A DNA stretch of 64,000 nt from Thermoplasmatales archaeon I-plasma (GTDB lineage: Archaea > Thermoplasmatota > Thermoplasmata > Thermoplasmatales > GCA-001856825): NCBI GenBank assembly GCA_001856825.1, contig ATMD01000004.1:234568-298567 (forward strand). The letters run 5' to 3'. The number at the start of each line of letters is the position of its first letter. Positions within the stretch are counted from its first letter, which is position 1. The position numbers and the translations under genes are program-made. This document shows positions 54,416-63,570 of the stretch, in pieces. The notes under the pieces are model-generated. The model was not told where the DNA came from. It saw nothing but the letters and a program-made list of their open reading frames with translations, and ran no database searches.

Positions 54416-55168
54416 ATGGAAAGCGTGATAGTTAGAATGGAAGAAGATGTAAAATTGAAGAATTCAGTTTTGATAGTAGGGTTGCCAGGGATAGGAAATG
54501 TGGGCAAGATAACTGCTGACTTCCTGATTGAGAGCCTGAAGGCAAAGAAACTTGCAGATGTATTCTCTCAGCACCTCCCACCTCAGGTACTTATGAACGA
54601 GGATGCGTATGCACGACTGGTAAGGAATGAACTGTACTACAAAAAAAGAAAAGAGGGGGACCTGATATTCTTCACCGGCGATTTCCAGGGGCTGACTTCC
54701 CAGGGGCAGTATGAAATATGCTACAAGGTACTTGAGCTTGGAAAGAAACTGGATGTCAAGCAAATAATCACACTAGGAGGGTACCAGATAGGAAAACTTA
54801 TGGAAATACCAAGAGTCCTGGGTGCATATACTTCAAGGGAATTCAGGGATGAGGTTGAAAAACTTGGCGTAATATTCTCAAAGAATGAGCCAGGTGGAGG
54901 CATCGTTGGAGGTGCAGGCTTGTTCCTAGGGATAGGAATGGAGCTATTTGAACTTCCTGGAATATGTCTTATGGGAGAGACGTCAGGATATTTCACCGAC
55001 CCAAAATCTGCAAAACAGGTTACCAAGGTTCTGGTAGACTATCTGAAGCTCGGAACAGATACGTCAGGCCTGGATGAGAGAATTAAGGAAATTGAGGACA
55101 TTACAAACAGGATGATTGAAAGTCCACCTCAAGAGGAAAGGAAGGAAGACCTGGGCTATTTCGGATGA
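54416..55168 (+). CDS. PAC2-family protein (proteasome assembly chaperone-like)
   Basis: PAC2/COG2047 protein, the usual last gene of this operon in archaea. SVLIVGLPGIGNVGKITADF, ADVFSQHLPPQVLMNEDAYA, IITLGGYQIGKL and GGGIVGGAGLFLGIGMELFE are typical. A C-terminal charged tail follows about residue 215. The ATG at 54416 has a GGAGTGA ribosome-binding site 4-10 nt upstream; the ATG at 54398 lies within nop10. Function inferred from the family only. Confidence 0.88.
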   Translation: MESVIVRMEEDVKLKNSVLIVGLPGIGNVGKITADFLIESLKAKKLADVFSQHLPPQVLMNEDAYARLVRNELYYKKRKEGDLIFFTGDFQGLTSQGQYEICYKVLELGKKLDVKQIITLGGYQIGKLMEIPRVLGAYTSREFRDEVEKLGVIFSKNEPGGGIVGGAGLFLGIGMELFELPGICLMGETSGYFTDPKSAKQVTKVLVDYLKLGTDTSGLDERIKEIEDITNRMIESPPQEERKEDLGYFG

Positions 55169-55214
55169 ATACTAAACATTCATTGTGGAATATTTTCAAG
55201 AATCGGCAAAATTC

Positions 55215-55535
55215 TCATTTACTCAAAATAGCATCTATCATCTTCCTGTACTCGGGATTGATGGAATAATAAGTGTATCTCCATTCTTCCCTCTTTTTTA
55301 GTAACCCTCTCTCATACATTTTGTGTAGGTGAGCAGTGACAGTTGGTTGTGGAATGCTGAGGGCTGATTCAAGATCACAGGTACAAACTTCCGGATATTC
55401 CGTCAGGATTTGAAGGATGGCAATCCTTGTACTGTTTGCTACACCACCAAGGATTTCAGCCAATTTTTGATACTTACTCGCATCAACTTTTTTCACGTTG
55501 CTCACAGTGCATGACCTCACCTCTTCATTTTTCAC
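55215..55535 (-). CDS. arsR: ArsR-family metalloregulator
   Basis: 106-residue winged-helix repressor. The sensor motif TEYPEVCTCDLESAL matches the ELCVCDL arsenic site of ArsR proteins, with the recognition helix SIPQPTVTAHLHKMYERGLL and wing REEWRYTYYSI. It lies downstream of and overlaps acr3 by 11 nt, so acr3-arsR form one transcript, consistent with arsenite-relieved autoregulation (inferred). Confidence 0.93.
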   Translation of the reverse strand: MKNEEVRSCTVSNVKKVDASKYQKLAEILGGVANSTRIAILQILTEYPEVCTCDLESALSIPQPTVTAHLHKMYERGLLKKREEWRYTYYSINPEYRKMIDAILSK

Positions 55536-56574
55536 TCAAATCAACCCCTGCCTGAATATTTGCCATTGATATACTCTTCCTTCTAGATAACTGTAACCAC
55601 ACTAGAAGTAGCATCAAGGGGATTTCAAGGAGGGGACCTATTGCAGTGGTAAATATTACATAAGGGTAGGCCGAAAATGCTACAATAGCAATGGCTATGC
55701 TTATCTCGAAATCCCTTGCGGAAACAGTGAAACCGATCGCGGTTGAATCTGGATAATCGAACTTTGCCTTCCTAGATGAAAGGTAGCCAAGTTGGAAGAG
55801 AACGAAATAGAAGGACAACATTATGATGCCGACCATCCAAACCAGGAACAGGTGGTCAACTATTCCTGAACCCTCGCTCCAAAATATGCTTATAATCGTG
55901 AATAGGAGAGCGATTATCTGCACCGAGCCAAGCAAGTTCAACAATTTAGTGAAGAACATCTTCTTGCCAAGGAGGAATCTTGTAAGAAATCCAGCTACAA
56001 GGGGACTGACTAGGTAAAGGAGCACGCTTTTCAGGATAACTAATGGCTCGATTACCAGTTCAGTTCTTGCCAGCAGGTAAACGAGGAAGGGAGTGGTAAC
56101 TACCTGGATTATAGAATTCCAGGCTACGAACGAGACTCCTAATGCAAGATTTCCACGGGCAAGATCTGTCCATACCATCACCATTGCAATACAGGGTGCA
56201 ACCCCAAGAAGTATTATCCCTACAAGCAGCTGTGATCCTATTTGCGTCCCAATCAGTCCCATCCTCTCAAAGACACCAAAGATGAAAATGTAGGCCAGTC
56301 CGGCAACCAGAAAAGGTGCAATTGCATAATTCAGGAAAACCATGAGACCAAGCTTCTTGACATCCTTCATCCCCCTGCCTATCTCTTTCACATGAACCTT
56401 TGTCATTGCTGGATAAATCATAAAGAAGAGGCCAATTGGTATCCCAAATGTTGCTACTCCTCCAGAATATTTATTTGCATTGAAGCTCAGTTCTACGCCC
56501 AAAATCATTGATACCAACACGAATACCGGAAAGAGGATGGTGCGAAGCGGAAGCGATCTTCCCTTACCTGTCAA
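55525..56574 (-). CDS. acr3: Arsenite efflux permease, Acr3 family
   Basis: Ten-helix transporter of the bile/arsenite/riboflavin superfamily. GLFFMIYPAMTKVHVKEIGR, the cysteine motif LGVAPCIAMVMVWTDLARGN and TAIGFTVSARDFEISIAIAI are diagnostic for Acr3. The start is taken as TTG 56574: a perfect GGAGGTGA ribosome-binding site precedes it by four bases. An in-frame ATG at 56598 lies upstream of that site. 349 residues. Cotranscribed with arsR. Confidence 0.92.
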   Translation of the reverse strand: MTGKGRSLPLRTILFPVFVLVSMILGVELSFNANKYSGGVATFGIPIGLFFMIYPAMTKVHVKEIGRGMKDVKKLGLMVFLNYAIAPFLVAGLAYIFIFGVFERMGLIGTQIGSQLLVGIILLGVAPCIAMVMVWTDLARGNLALGVSFVAWNSIIQVVTTPFLVYLLARTELVIEPLVILKSVLLYLVSPLVAGFLTRFLLGKKMFFTKLLNLLGSVQIIALLFTIISIFWSEGSGIVDHLFLVWMVGIIMLSFYFVLFQLGYLSSRKAKFDYPDSTAIGFTVSARDFEISIAIAIVAFSAYPYVIFTTAIGPLLEIPLMLLLVWLQLSRRKSISMANIQAGVDLSEK

Positions 56575-56601
56575 TGTTTCACCTCCCCTTGTTCCCAAAC
56601 T

Positions 56602-56611
56602 AGTGAAATCA
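56602..56611 (-). promoter_or_regulatory. Palindrome between TATA box and acr3 start, possible ArsR operator
   Basis: gtgaaatcac is a perfect 4-2-4 dyad placed between the TATA box (56626-56633) and the ribosome-binding site, about where transcription should begin. Position suits a repressor operator; binding is unproven. Confidence 0.4.
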
Positions 56612-56625
56612 CGTTCCTCCAGTCC

Positions 56626-56633
56626 ATATATAG
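56626..56633 (-). promoter_or_regulatory. TATA box of the acr3-arsR operon
   Basis: Minus strand CTATATAT about 52-59 nt upstream of TTG 56574, giving a leadered mRNA of about 25-30 nt that includes the GGAGGTGA site. Confidence 0.5.
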
Positions 56634-56779
56634 CCAGCCTTCTGAGAGCACCTTGTTCAATAATATTGTCATATTAATCTGTTATGATATGAATGAAGAT
56701 ACATTCACCTCATTCCGTACCTTATTTACAGGCCTACAGAACAACTAAAAAAATTTATACAGAATATATATTAGCGCTC

Positions 56780-56944
56780 ATGGAAGAATTGCTTGTTCAC
56801 TTCGATATATTCACGGAAAACTCCAAGTTCATAGCCAAAGTCAAGAGCGAAATGGGGGGCCTTAGAGAATTTTCCGCTAGGAATATTGACAAGCTAATGG
56901 AGCAAGTCATTATAGACGTGAGCGAGGAGTTCGAGAACATTTAG
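56780..56944 (+). CDS. Small uncharacterised protein
   Basis: From ATG 56780 the gene encodes 54 residues, mostly helical and charged (MEELLVHFDIFTENSKFIAK, ending DVSEEFENI). The TATA-like AAATTTATAC at 56751-56760 is 25 nt upstream, which supports a leaderless start here rather than at 56693. No membrane segment, cysteine or known domain. It sits between acr3 and a Na+/H+ antiporter but shows no specific link to either. Confidence 0.6.
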   Translation: MEELLVHFDIFTENSKFIAKVKSEMGGLREFSARNIDKLMEQVIIDVSEEFENI

Positions 56945-56999
56945 CATCTCCCGGTAGGGATTGAAAAGCCGTTTTGCAGTCATTCAGATCCGGCCTCAT

Positions 57000-58241
57000 T
57001 CAGCTGGATCGGGTATCCTCTTTGTGAAGAGCCCTGTATATCCTCCCCATTAGAAGGGGCTGTATTGTTAGGGATGTGAAGACTATCACCAGAACAATTG
57101 CCTCAATGGCCTGACCCCAGTACTGGAGCAAAATGTTGTTTGCAGCGTCTCCCATGATCAGGACTGTTGGAGCCAGTATCGCAGGGAAAACGCCCCTTGT
57201 CCCCTCCAGGCCTACGAAAAGGAGATCTTCGTACTTGATGCTCAAGTCTATTGAACCAGCGAGCACCACTGCCAGGGGCCTGATTACGAATATCAGTATG
57301 AGAGCAATAAGCACTCCAGGTATAACAAAACGAATCAATATGGACAGGTTGATTGAAGCCCCAAGGAAAACGAATATCAGTATGGCTGCAAAAGTAGATA
57401 TGTTGTCCATGAACAGCTTATAACTCTCGAATTCGGGATCCCTCGGCATGAAGTTACCGGCAAGTACGCCGAATATAGCTGCAGCCATATATCCAGAACC
57501 CCCGACAACTAGAGTTATGGAATATGCTGACAACCCGAACAGAAGGAACATTGCAGTGTAGTATTCCTTGAAATCCTTAGGCAGTTTGACCCGAAGAAAA
57601 TAGAGAAGCCCGAAAAGTGCTCCTGCAATGAGCAACGGAAATGAACCCTGAGTGATTATAACATATAGGAAAACATTGTTGAAAACGAATGGAGACGACT
57701 GGACGTACGATATATTTTTTGGGAAAAATATGAGGATTACAGTTACGAGGAAAAGGAAAGAGAATGGATCATTGAAAACAGATTCAGTGACAAGAAGGGT
57801 GGAGGGAACTTCAGATACCTTTGTTTTTCTTAGGGATGTGATGACAGATGCTGGATCTGTAGAAGAAATTATTGCGCCTACCATGAATCCCACCCAAACT
57901 GGTGCGCGCAGCATGAATACTAGAACCACACCTGTTGTTATTCCAGTGACGAAGAGAACGAACGTGAGCATCATGGAAAGCGGTTTTACTATCCTTCTTA
58001 GCAGATATCTAGGAATCTTTGCTGATTCTGCAAGTATAACGAATGCAGCACCTATAGGTCCAATGTAATTGTAGAAGAGAACCTCTGCCTCGCCAGGTCT
58101 GATAAGATAGAGCACTGGACCGACTAAAATTCCAAGCAGGATCAGATATGGGATGTATACAGTTCCTGTGAGCCTCGCAATCAACGTCGCAAGGTATCCA
58201 AGTGTGAGTGCAATTAGGATAGGAGCAAGGAAACTGTACAC
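57000..58241 (-). CDS. CPA1-type cation/proton antiporter (NhaP-like)
   Basis: 413 residues with about 12 transmembrane helices. Ion-binding core motifs are GAIISSTDPASVITSLRKTK and VTESVFNDPFSFLFLV (NDPF for the usual NDA/NDG), plus GLEGTRGVFPAILAPTVLI. It should exchange Na+ or K+ for H+ and help pH or salt homeostasis in an acidophile. GTG start at 58241 about 20 nt after a TTTTAATC TATA-like site. No C-terminal regulatory domain. Confidence 0.88.
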   Translation of the reverse strand: MYSFLAPILIALTLGYLATLIARLTGTVYIPYLILLGILVGPVLYLIRPGEAEVLFYNYIGPIGAAFVILAESAKIPRYLLRRIVKPLSMMLTFVLFVTGITTGVVLVFMLRAPVWVGFMVGAIISSTDPASVITSLRKTKVSEVPSTLLVTESVFNDPFSFLFLVTVILIFFPKNISYVQSSPFVFNNVFLYVIITQGSFPLLIAGALFGLLYFLRVKLPKDFKEYYTAMFLLFGLSAYSITLVVGGSGYMAAAIFGVLAGNFMPRDPEFESYKLFMDNISTFAAILIFVFLGASINLSILIRFVIPGVLIALILIFVIRPLAVVLAGSIDLSIKYEDLLFVGLEGTRGVFPAILAPTVLIMGDAANNILLQYWGQAIEAIVLVIVFTSLTIQPLLMGRIYRALHKEDTRSS

Positions 58242-58284
58242 ACTTCTACAATAAGGGGATGATTAAAATCTTTTTTTGATTATT

Positions 58285-59142
58285 TCAGGCGCTCTTCCAG
58301 CCTTTTGGATAAACGTTTCTGTCTATCAGGACTACAGTGGGCTTGACGTTTACCCCATCTCTTATTCCCATTCCGAGCAACTCACCCTTCGGGCTCATGA
58401 TCCTTACCGTATTCCCCTCTGCCATGTCTTCTAATATTCCCTTTCTGAAAACGGTTGCTCCGTGGGCCATCGCATCAATCGCACTTTCCTTTATAACAAT
58501 CTTTGGGTAGTCCTTCGTAACTTGTTCTGGGTCTATTATCATCTGTGAAAGCAGTTTATCGTCCCCTTCCTTATAGAGAGTAAATGCATCCTTCAGTTTC
58601 TGCAGCGTAGAAAGGTAGGATTCATCTATTGGACCGCTTCTTGTTCTCCTCAGTTCAACCATATTAGCCCCTACAAGCAACGCATCTCCAATATCCCTGC
58701 ACAATGTCCTTATATATACCCCCGATTCAACATCAGCCCTGAAGAGGACATGCCTCTCCTTCATCTCAAGCAATTGCAGTGAATGTACTGTCCTCTTTCT
58801 TAGATTTCTTGCAACTGCTGACCTTAGCGGCGGGAACTGGAATATCTCCCCCGTGAATTCCTTGAAAATTGCTTCAATCTTCTCCCTGTCCACTAACTTG
58901 TGAAGAAGCATGAGAGTGACATATTCCTTTCCTTGTTCGTGTAGAAAATCTGCAAGTCTTGTTGCCTTCTCGAGACCGACGGGGAGTACGCCCGTGACAT
59001 TCGGGTCCAGTGTCCCAACATGGCCAGCCTTTGAAATGCCGAGAATTTCCTTTACCCATGCAGATACCTGGTGAGACGTGGGACCCCTTGGCTTGTCAAT
59101 GACAACGAACCCGTAACTGATCCTTTCCTCTATTGTTCTCTC
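58285..59142 (-). CDS. truB: Cbf5/TruB-type tRNA and rRNA pseudouridine synthase, start unresolved
   Basis: H/ACA pseudouridine synthase. From upstream to downstream the frame encodes ERTIEERISYGFVVIDKPRG, the catalytic-aspartate motif HVGTLDPNVTGVLPVGLEKA, GVYIRTLCRDIGDALLVGAN, and a C-terminal PUA domain (KIVIKESAIDAMAHGATVFR). The protein is complete, but between the upstream stop (59179-59181) and the catalytic region there is no in-frame ATG, GTG or TTG; the first ATG is at 58911, after the catalytic motif. A rare start (ATC 59163 or ATA 59133 are candidates) or an indel must be assumed; 59142 is only a convenient boundary. Follows cmk with overlap, as usual in archaea. Confidence 0.85.
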   Translation of the reverse strand, partial: ERTIEERISYGFVVIDKPRGPTSHQVSAWVKEILGISKAGHVGTLDPNVTGVLPVGLEKATRLADFLHEQGKEYVTLMLLHKLVDREKIEAIFKEFTGEIFQFPPLRSAVARNLRKRTVHSLQLLEMKERHVLFRADVESGVYIRTLCRDIGDALLVGANMVELRRTRSGPIDESYLSTLQKLKDAFTLYKEGDDKLLSQMIIDPEQVTKDYPKIVIKESAIDAMAHGATVFRKGILEDMAEGNTVRIMSPKGELLGMGIRDGVNVKPTVVLIDRNVYPKGWKSA

Positions 59143-59695
59143 AGATGGTTCTTTTCCGAAGATTGAGGCCGTCGATAATCACCTCCGCAACTCTTTCTGC
59201 ACTGTCATAGCTGGCATCGACAACAAGGTCATATATTGAAGTATCCCTGTAGTCTATGCCGTAATACTTCTTATAACGTTCCCACTCACTCTCCTGCCTT
59301 TCCCGCATTTGGAAAAGGATGTTGTCGCCAGTCTCCGCTTCCCTGTTATGAATGGAATTCCTTATCCTCTCCAGCCTGACCTCCTCCTTCGCATCAACAA
59401 AAACCTTGAATGCATCTATCCTGTTGATGTGGCATAGCCAGCCTGACAACCTTGATTCTACTATCAGATTATCCTTATTTCTCATGACATTCAGGAGGTA
59501 ATCGTCCAGCATCTTGTCGTACTTTTCATCTTTCTCTGCTGCCGAGCCCAGTTCAGCAAGTGACATGTGCAGCTCCCTCGCCTTCTCCCTGAAAATCTTA
59601 CCACCTGTGATGAGCTCGTAAGACAACCTGTTGCTTACTATTTCTGCAACCGTTGTCTTACCGCTGCCCGGCGGGCCCGATATAGTTACCCTCAT
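59141..59695 (-). CDS. cmk: Cytidylate kinase
   Basis: Archaeal-type CMP/dCMP kinase of 184 residues. P-loop VTISGPPGSGKTTVAEIVSN, GGKIFREKARELHMSLAELG and IVESRLSGWLCHI are typical. Member of the spc-operon tail between emc3 and truB; its start overlaps emc3 by 38 nt. Confidence 0.94.
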   Translation of the reverse strand: MRVTISGPPGSGKTTVAEIVSNRLSYELITGGKIFREKARELHMSLAELGSAAEKDEKYDKMLDDYLLNVMRNKDNLIVESRLSGWLCHINRIDAFKVFVDAKEEVRLERIRNSIHNREAETGDNILFQMRERQESEWERYKKYYGIDYRDTSIYDLVVDASYDSAERVAEVIIDGLNLRKRTI

Positions 59696-60371
59696 TCCTT
59701 ACTCTCCGCCTCATGTACCATAGTTTAAGCGAGTACTGCAGCGGATAGGTGAAGATCAGTGAGAATAGTGAGTAAAGACCTATCCACACGTAAAATCCAT
59801 GGAACAGGTACATCATATTCCCTGTCTGTGCAGAGAACGGGTATGATATGAATGTTGTCCCCAGAGTCTCCGCATGATACATGAAACCTATCAGCCATGC
59901 AAAAATCAGTACTGTCAGTATAAGAGTCACGAAAGTCGGTTTCATCTGCTGCTGCGTAAGTTTCATTGAATCCTGCATAGACTTTGACTGCTCTGCCCTG
60001 ACAGCATTCATTTCAGCCTTATCCTTTGTTCTTATTGCCTCCCTGTAACGCTCCTGAAGTTTCTTGTTCTTGTGCTGCATTTCTGCCATTGCAAAGTAAT
60101 CGGTAAAGAAATGCCTTGCAATCGTGTTGACAAACCCGGTTATAAGAGCTGCTATCAAAATAGTGAAAAGTGGATCCTTGAATCCAAACCCGATGAAAGG
60201 TTGTAAGATGTACGTCATTGGAATCGCAAATAGGGTCCGCAGTGAGGGTATTGTGTAAACGAAAAGTAGAAGGATCATTATCAGGAAGTAAAGCATCTGC
60301 GTCCTCATTCCCGAGGACATAGCCTGCTGCTGCTCCCTAGTTTGTGGTGGAGTTGCTCTTCCCTGACTCAT
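59658..60371 (-). CDS. EMC3/TMCO1 (DUF106) membrane insertase-like protein
   Basis: Archaeal YidC/Oxa1-superfamily homologue (Ylp1/DUF106). Three transmembrane helices (about 27-48, 68-88, 145-170 plus a C-terminal segment) flank a charged coiled coil (KKLQERYREAIRTKDKAEMN, residues about 105-135) that should contact ribosomes. It lies next to SecY, consistent with membrane-protein biogenesis. 237 residues. Confidence 0.88.
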   Translation of the reverse strand: MSQGRATPPQTREQQQAMSSGMRTQMLYFLIMILLLFVYTIPSLRTLFAIPMTYILQPFIGFGFKDPLFTILIAALITGFVNTIARHFFTDYFAMAEMQHKNKKLQERYREAIRTKDKAEMNAVRAEQSKSMQDSMKLTQQQMKPTFVTLILTVLIFAWLIGFMYHAETLGTTFISYPFSAQTGNMMYLFHGFYVWIGLYSLFSLIFTYPLQYSLKLWYMRRRVRNEGNYIGPAGQR

Positions 60372-60931
60372 TGCTCGCCTCCGTCGTTTGGCCTTATGAC
60401 GGATATTATCTTTGCAGAAGCTTCCTTGACTTTTCCATTTTCATTCATTACTACCAGGAATGGAGAGCCTGTCATTGCAGAATAAGTTATTCCATAACTC
60501 CTGTTTGCATCAAGATGAGCCCTTATTCTTTCCAGGGAATCCTTGTCCCTGTTTCTCCTAGGGTCGTTCTTCCTCCTCTCAAAAATTTCGAGTGGATCTG
60601 CCTCTATTGATATGAAGAGGTCCGGGTTTATCGCTTCCAGGACCTTTACTGGAAGACCTGGAAGGTACCCGCCCTTCGTGTTTATGGAAAAATGCGTATC
60701 TATGATCACATCGCTGATCTGTGCAAGCTTGTCTGCTGCCACCTTCTGTATTTCCTTCTGCTTTTCAACAGGGAGCTTCCTCAGCTCGTCCCTGTTCTTC
60801 GCATAGTCCCTGGAAATAGCCTCCTTGAGCATGGCATCCCCGTAATTTTCCACCCTGAATCCTTCCTTCACAAGCTCATCAAGCACAGTTGTCTTTCCAA
60901 CTCCAGGTATACCGCCTATTATCACTTTCAT
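60368..60931 (-). CDS. adkA: Archaeal adenylate kinase
   Basis: AMP kinase of the archaeal trimeric type. P-loop IIGGIPGVGKTTVLDELVKE; VIIDTHFSINTKGGYLPGLP and FISIEADPLEIFERRKNDP, RRNRDKDSLERIRAHLDANR follow. 187 residues. Between secY and emc3; ATG overlaps as ATGA with the next gene. Confidence 0.94.
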   Translation of the reverse strand: MKVIIGGIPGVGKTTVLDELVKEGFRVENYGDAMLKEAISRDYAKNRDELRKLPVEKQKEIQKVAADKLAQISDVIIDTHFSINTKGGYLPGLPVKVLEAINPDLFISIEADPLEIFERRKNDPRRNRDKDSLERIRAHLDANRSYGITYSAMTGSPFLVVMNENGKVKEASAKIISVIRPNDGGEQ

Positions 60932-62689
60932 CTAAAGCCCCCCAAAGAAATCTCTCATGAACGGATACATCTCAGTGAGCTGTTCTTTTCCCATTGCCTG
61001 GTAGAGCTGTATGACTATTCCCACCGTAAGCAACACTCCGGTTCCGGAAGCATTTCCGACAGTTCCAATCATATCTGCGCCTGCAGCAAGGAAACCAACA
61101 GCTGCACCGCTGAACACCGTTATGGCAGGTATGTACTTGTCGAGCACCCTCTTAAGCACCCTCGGATCCCTCCTGAAACCAGGTATCTGCATGCCGGAGC
61201 TCTGTATCTGCTTTGCAACACCTTCAGAATTCATGTTCGTCGTTTCTATCCAGAACTTTGCGAACATTATGGAAGCGCCGACCATGAAGGTCACGTAGGC
61301 TAGAACGTGAACCCCCATCTCCCACGGTGGATGACCCAGGAGCTGTGCCTGGTAAACGGATGGCTGCAGCATTGGAAATAGCCAGTTTGCTATACCGTTC
61401 GGGTTTTGAAGGTACCACGCAAGCCCTCCTATGGGCGAAGTGGTCTGTATGTTCAGTTGAGTTGCTAGAGCGGATGTGGGATATGCACCGAAGAGGAAAT
61501 CATGGCCGAGGATGGGCACGTGGGCCAGCGTAGGATTTGTCCAGAAGATAAGACTCCACATGGATAGATTCGCTAGAACAGCTGTAGCAAGTATGACTGG
61601 TATATTCGAAGCGTACATCAGCTGTATCGGATACCTGCCTCTCGCACCCCTTGCCCTTTCATGTGCAAGCGGCAGTTCTACTTTGACGTTCTGCGCCCAA
61701 ACGACAAGGAAGAATATGAATATCGTTCCAAGCAGGGCAATCAGCGGATTTGGGGGGGAGAAGATTATTCTCTCTAGCCCACCGGAGAAAAGCTGTATGG
61801 AGCTAAAGTGACCGAAAAGGTAGAACGTCTTTGGAAGTGCGCCTGTCGGGGGGTTGAGTACTGAAAGTGCCTGACCCGATGTGATTGGCACCCAGTTCAG
61901 GGTACCCAGAACGAGGGCCTGCGAAACACCTGCAGCTATGAATAACGATACACCTGAGCCGATTCCCCATTTTGAAATCAGTTCATCCATGAAGAATAGG
62001 AGGTAAGACCCGAAGAATATCTGCAAAACGATAAAAAGTCTAGCCAGAAGCAGCCCATATCCAGGTACCGCACCGTTCAATGCTGAAATGAAAGCGGGAT
62101 CTGGCGGTAGGTAACCGAATACCTGGGGGACCGCTTCCACGAATATCATCACTACAACAAGCAGTTTCTGGGCCCCTTGATAGAGAGCCTTGTCTTCGCT
62201 CTTCGTAAGATCTATATTTATTATCTTTGCACCTACGAACAGCTGCATTATGATGCTCGCAGTAACTATAGGGCCAATACCGAGGTCCATAATGGAACCC
62301 GCCTGCCCTGCAAAAATTGACCTGAAGGATGCAAAGACATCTATTATCTGAGCCTTGTCCAATCCATAAATGAATATGTTTGACAGGACGAAGTAGATTA
62401 TGAGCACCAGAGCTGTCCAGAGGAACTTTTCCTTGAATCTGACGTGTCTTCCAGGCCTCTTAACTGCAGGAAGCCTCTCCACCAGATTCTTCCAGCCGTA
62501 CAGCTTTGAACCCTCTCCACGGTAAGACAGCAGAAGATATGCAAGGTAGTATAGTGGTGAGAAGAAGAGCGAAAGGATGACGGTATATGCAATATTAGCT
62601 TTAGCGTACCTGTAGTCAATGTATACGTTAAGGGCGAATACGAGAATCAGAGGTATGGAAACGAGTCTATTCCTCTTTATCTCCACCAT
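60932..62689 (-). CDS. secY: Preprotein translocase subunit SecY
   Basis: Channel subunit of the archaeal Sec61/SecYEG complex, 585 residues and about ten transmembrane helices. Visible SecY features are GSIMDLGIGPIVTASIIMQL (plug/TM2), FFMDELISKWGIGSGVSLFI (TM5), ERARGARGRYPIQLMYASNI and PVILATAVLANLSM, and WIETTNMNSEGVAKQIQSSG with GFRRDPRVLKRVLDKYI (TM8-9 cytosolic loop). Longer than bacterial SecY owing to an enlarged extracytoplasmic loop around residues 370-450. Overlaps L15 by 23 nt. Confidence 0.96.
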   Translation of the reverse strand: MVEIKRNRLVSIPLILVFALNVYIDYRYAKANIAYTVILSLFFSPLYYLAYLLLSYRGEGSKLYGWKNLVERLPAVKRPGRHVRFKEKFLWTALVLIIYFVLSNIFIYGLDKAQIIDVFASFRSIFAGQAGSIMDLGIGPIVTASIIMQLFVGAKIINIDLTKSEDKALYQGAQKLLVVVMIFVEAVPQVFGYLPPDPAFISALNGAVPGYGLLLARLFIVLQIFFGSYLLFFMDELISKWGIGSGVSLFIAAGVSQALVLGTLNWVPITSGQALSVLNPPTGALPKTFYLFGHFSSIQLFSGGLERIIFSPPNPLIALLGTIFIFFLVVWAQNVKVELPLAHERARGARGRYPIQLMYASNIPVILATAVLANLSMWSLIFWTNPTLAHVPILGHDFLFGAYPTSALATQLNIQTTSPIGGLAWYLQNPNGIANWLFPMLQPSVYQAQLLGHPPWEMGVHVLAYVTFMVGASIMFAKFWIETTNMNSEGVAKQIQSSGMQIPGFRRDPRVLKRVLDKYIPAITVFSGAAVGFLAAGADMIGTVGNASGTGVLLTVGIVIQLYQAMGKEQLTEMYPFMRDFFGGL

Positions 62690-63116
62690 TAGTTTCTACC
62701 TCTCCCCCTGCGCTCTTTACCTTCTCTATGGCTCTCTCCGTTGCCTTTCCTACCTTTATGCTAAACGGCCTGCCTATCTGCCCTCCACCCAGGAGGACAT
62801 CATATCCAATTTTCTCCAGGTCGATCTTTATCTTATCATCTTCAACATGAGCCATTCCCGTCTCGATCAGTCTTTCAGAAGTCCTGTCAAGATCCCCTAT
62901 GTTGATGGCCTTGACGACTGATTTCTGTGCGTGCCTAGTAAATCCGTGGACACCGTAGTGATCAGGCATGTACTTGACCATCCATATCCATCTATGCTTC
63001 CCGAGGCCGGCCATTCCCTTTCCGCCTCTCTTTCCCTTGCCCCTACCTGCCTTGTGCCCCCTACCGTATGAGGACCCTCTGTATTTCTTAGTTTTCTCCT
63101 TGACCACTCTTACCAC
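62667..63116 (-). CDS. rpl15: 50S ribosomal protein L15
   Basis: 149 residues. The basic N-terminal region KYRGSSYGRGHKAGRGKGKR and GGKGMAGLGKHRWIWM is the L15/L27Ae signature, followed by the DVLLGGGQIGRPFSIKVGKA core. Overlaps L30 upstream (29 nt) and secY downstream, as in the archaeal spc operon. Confidence 0.96.
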   Translation of the reverse strand: MVRVVKEKTKKYRGSSYGRGHKAGRGKGKRGGKGMAGLGKHRWIWMVKYMPDHYGVHGFTRHAQKSVVKAINIGDLDRTSERLIETGMAHVEDDKIKIDLEKIGYDVLLGGGQIGRPFSIKVGKATERAIEKVKSAGGEVETNGGDKEE

Positions 63117-63570
63117 CTTCCAGCATGGCGTCTATTAGTTTGTTTATGTCCTTTCCCCTGTACCCCAATGCGCCCTTCGTCTTCACTGTCCTTTTCGTTG
63201 AATGGTACCCTTTCCTTGGAGGGTTCATCCGGAACACGGGCTTCATATTCTCTATGTCCCTGATCTTGAGACTGCCATCCAGAAGCCTCGACGCCACTTC
63301 TTTCAGGCTCCCGAAACCAAGCTCGTTTAAAACAGTATCGTCTAGCGGTTTGTTCCCGGTCATTCTGCCCCTTTCCTGGAGTAGCTTCAGTAGGTGCTCC
63401 TCATCTATTTCCCCCCATGTAACGTAATCCTTTGCCTTTCTTACCTGGCCAATCTGGGATTCGTCCACCAGGACCAGATGATTATTCTTGAGCAGCCTTA
63501 GCTCCTGGAAAGCTCTCCTAATGTGCACGTCAGTTTTATTGCTTCCCCTGACTTTTATCACTGCTAACAT
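63088..63570 (-). CDS. rpl30: 50S ribosomal protein L30
   Basis: 160-residue archaeal L30 (L7-like). [60 protein letters not shown] and a C-terminal extension with the conserved [20 protein letters not shown]. Between S5 (35-nt overlap) and L15. Confidence 0.96.
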   Translation of the reverse strand: MLAVIKVRGSNKTDVHIRRAFQELRLLKNNHLVLVDESQIGQVRKAKDYVTWGEIDEEHLLKLLQERGRMTGNKPLDDTVLNELGFGSLKEVASRLLDGSLKIRDIENMKPVFRMNPPRKGYHSTKRTVKTKGALGYRGKDINKLIDAMLEGGKSGQGEN

